DNA of 6,788 bases from the NCBI GenBank assembly GCA_002478575.1, contig DLOX01000109.1, forward strand, positions 1-6,788, read 5' to 3'. The notes beneath the pieces were generated by a model, which was not told the DNA's origin, made no database searches, and saw nothing but the letters and a program-made list of their open reading frames with translations. This document shows, piece after piece, positions 6,729 through 6,788 of the stretch (position 1 is the first letter of the stretch; each line of letters opens with the position of its first letter). The DNA comes from Sphingomonadales bacterium UBA7473. Its GTDB lineage: Bacteria > Pseudomonadota > Alphaproteobacteria > Sphingomonadales > Sphingomonadaceae. The position numbers and the translations under genes were made by a program.

Positions 6729-6788
6729 GCGACGCGGCAATCCAGTCGGTGTGGTAGGCAGTCTGGATTGCCGCGCTCCGCTCGCAAT
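6711..6788. repeat. Inverted pair of a short palindromic repeat (REP/REPIN-like), right end cut by window
   Basis: The left arm (6711-6745) and right arm (6763-6788) are the same sequence in opposite orientation around a 17-base centre. Pairing from the outside in: ATTGC (6713-6717) with GCAAT (6784-6788); a 3-base bulge; GAGCG (6721-6725) with CGCTC (6779-6783); an internal loop (TAAGCGA against CTC); then a perfect 13-base stem CGCGGCAATCCAG (6733-6745) with CTGGATTGCCGCG (6763-6775). From memory, motifs of the form CATTGCGAG...GCAATCCAG are dispersed, often in inverted pairs, through sphingomonad and other bacterial genomes. The left arm starts inside the pump gene. Whether it is mobile cannot be judged from one copy. 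Confidence 0.75.
6733..6775 (+). terminator. Candidate transcription terminator formed by the repeat hairpin
   Basis: A perfect 13-base-pair, GC-rich stem with a 17-base loop begins 4 bases after the pump's stop codon. No T-run follows (CTCCGCTCGCAAT), so it is not a classic intrinsic terminator. It may instead stabilise the mRNA 3' end or assist Rho-dependent termination, as REP hairpins can elsewhere. Confidence 0.35.

Noticed and set aside
6729..6788. A tRNA gene or other structured RNA after the pump
   Set aside because: The structure is a simple long hairpin of two inverted repeat arms; there is no cloverleaf, T-loop consensus or CCA end.
1..6788. CRISPR array, phage genes, toxin-antitoxin or defence system
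   Set aside because: All of the window apart from two short gaps and the terminal repeat is accounted for by four recognised genes; no regularly spaced repeats or small unexplained genes remain.

Overview
The window looks like chromosomal DNA from an alphaproteobacterium, most likely a member of the Sphingomonadales. This rests on the sequence character of the GltX and GltA proteins, the moderately GC-rich coding sequence, and the gltX-gltA adjacency that I recall from alphaproteobacterial genomes. It is an inference from familiarity, not from a search. All four genes lie on the + strand and the DNA is almost entirely coding.

Layout: (1) positions 2-1216 hold the 3' six-sevenths or so of gltX (glutamyl-tRNA synthetase), whose 5' end lies outside the window. 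(2) After 27 bases, and behind a good Shine-Dalgarno sequence, comes a complete gltA (type II citrate synthase, 1244-2527). (3) A 101-base intergenic region (2528-2628) holds small inverted repeats, a plausible sigma-70-type promoter and a direct repeat of TTGACAG that overlaps the promoter. (4) A two-gene efflux operon follows: a periplasmic adaptor lipoprotein (2629-3669) and an RND inner-membrane pump of 1020 residues (3666-6728), joined by an ATGA stop/start overlap. (5) The last roughly 78 bases (6711-6788) are a large inverted pair of a short palindromic repeat of REP/REPIN type. Its left arm begins inside the RND gene and supplies that gene's last five codons and its stop.

Functionally, gltX and gltA are housekeeping genes (tRNA charging; entry to the TCA cycle) and are probably co-transcribed. 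The adaptor and pump should form two parts of a tripartite proton-driven efflux system. No outer-membrane channel gene and no regulator gene lie in the window, so a TolC-like partner encoded elsewhere is expected. The pump keeps every proton-relay residue I can identify (D397, D398, K921, T958), so it looks functional; its substrate cannot be read from the sequence.

I see no undescribed multi-gene system here. The most interesting points are the repeat overlapping the pump's stop codon and the repeat-laden promoter region of the efflux operon.
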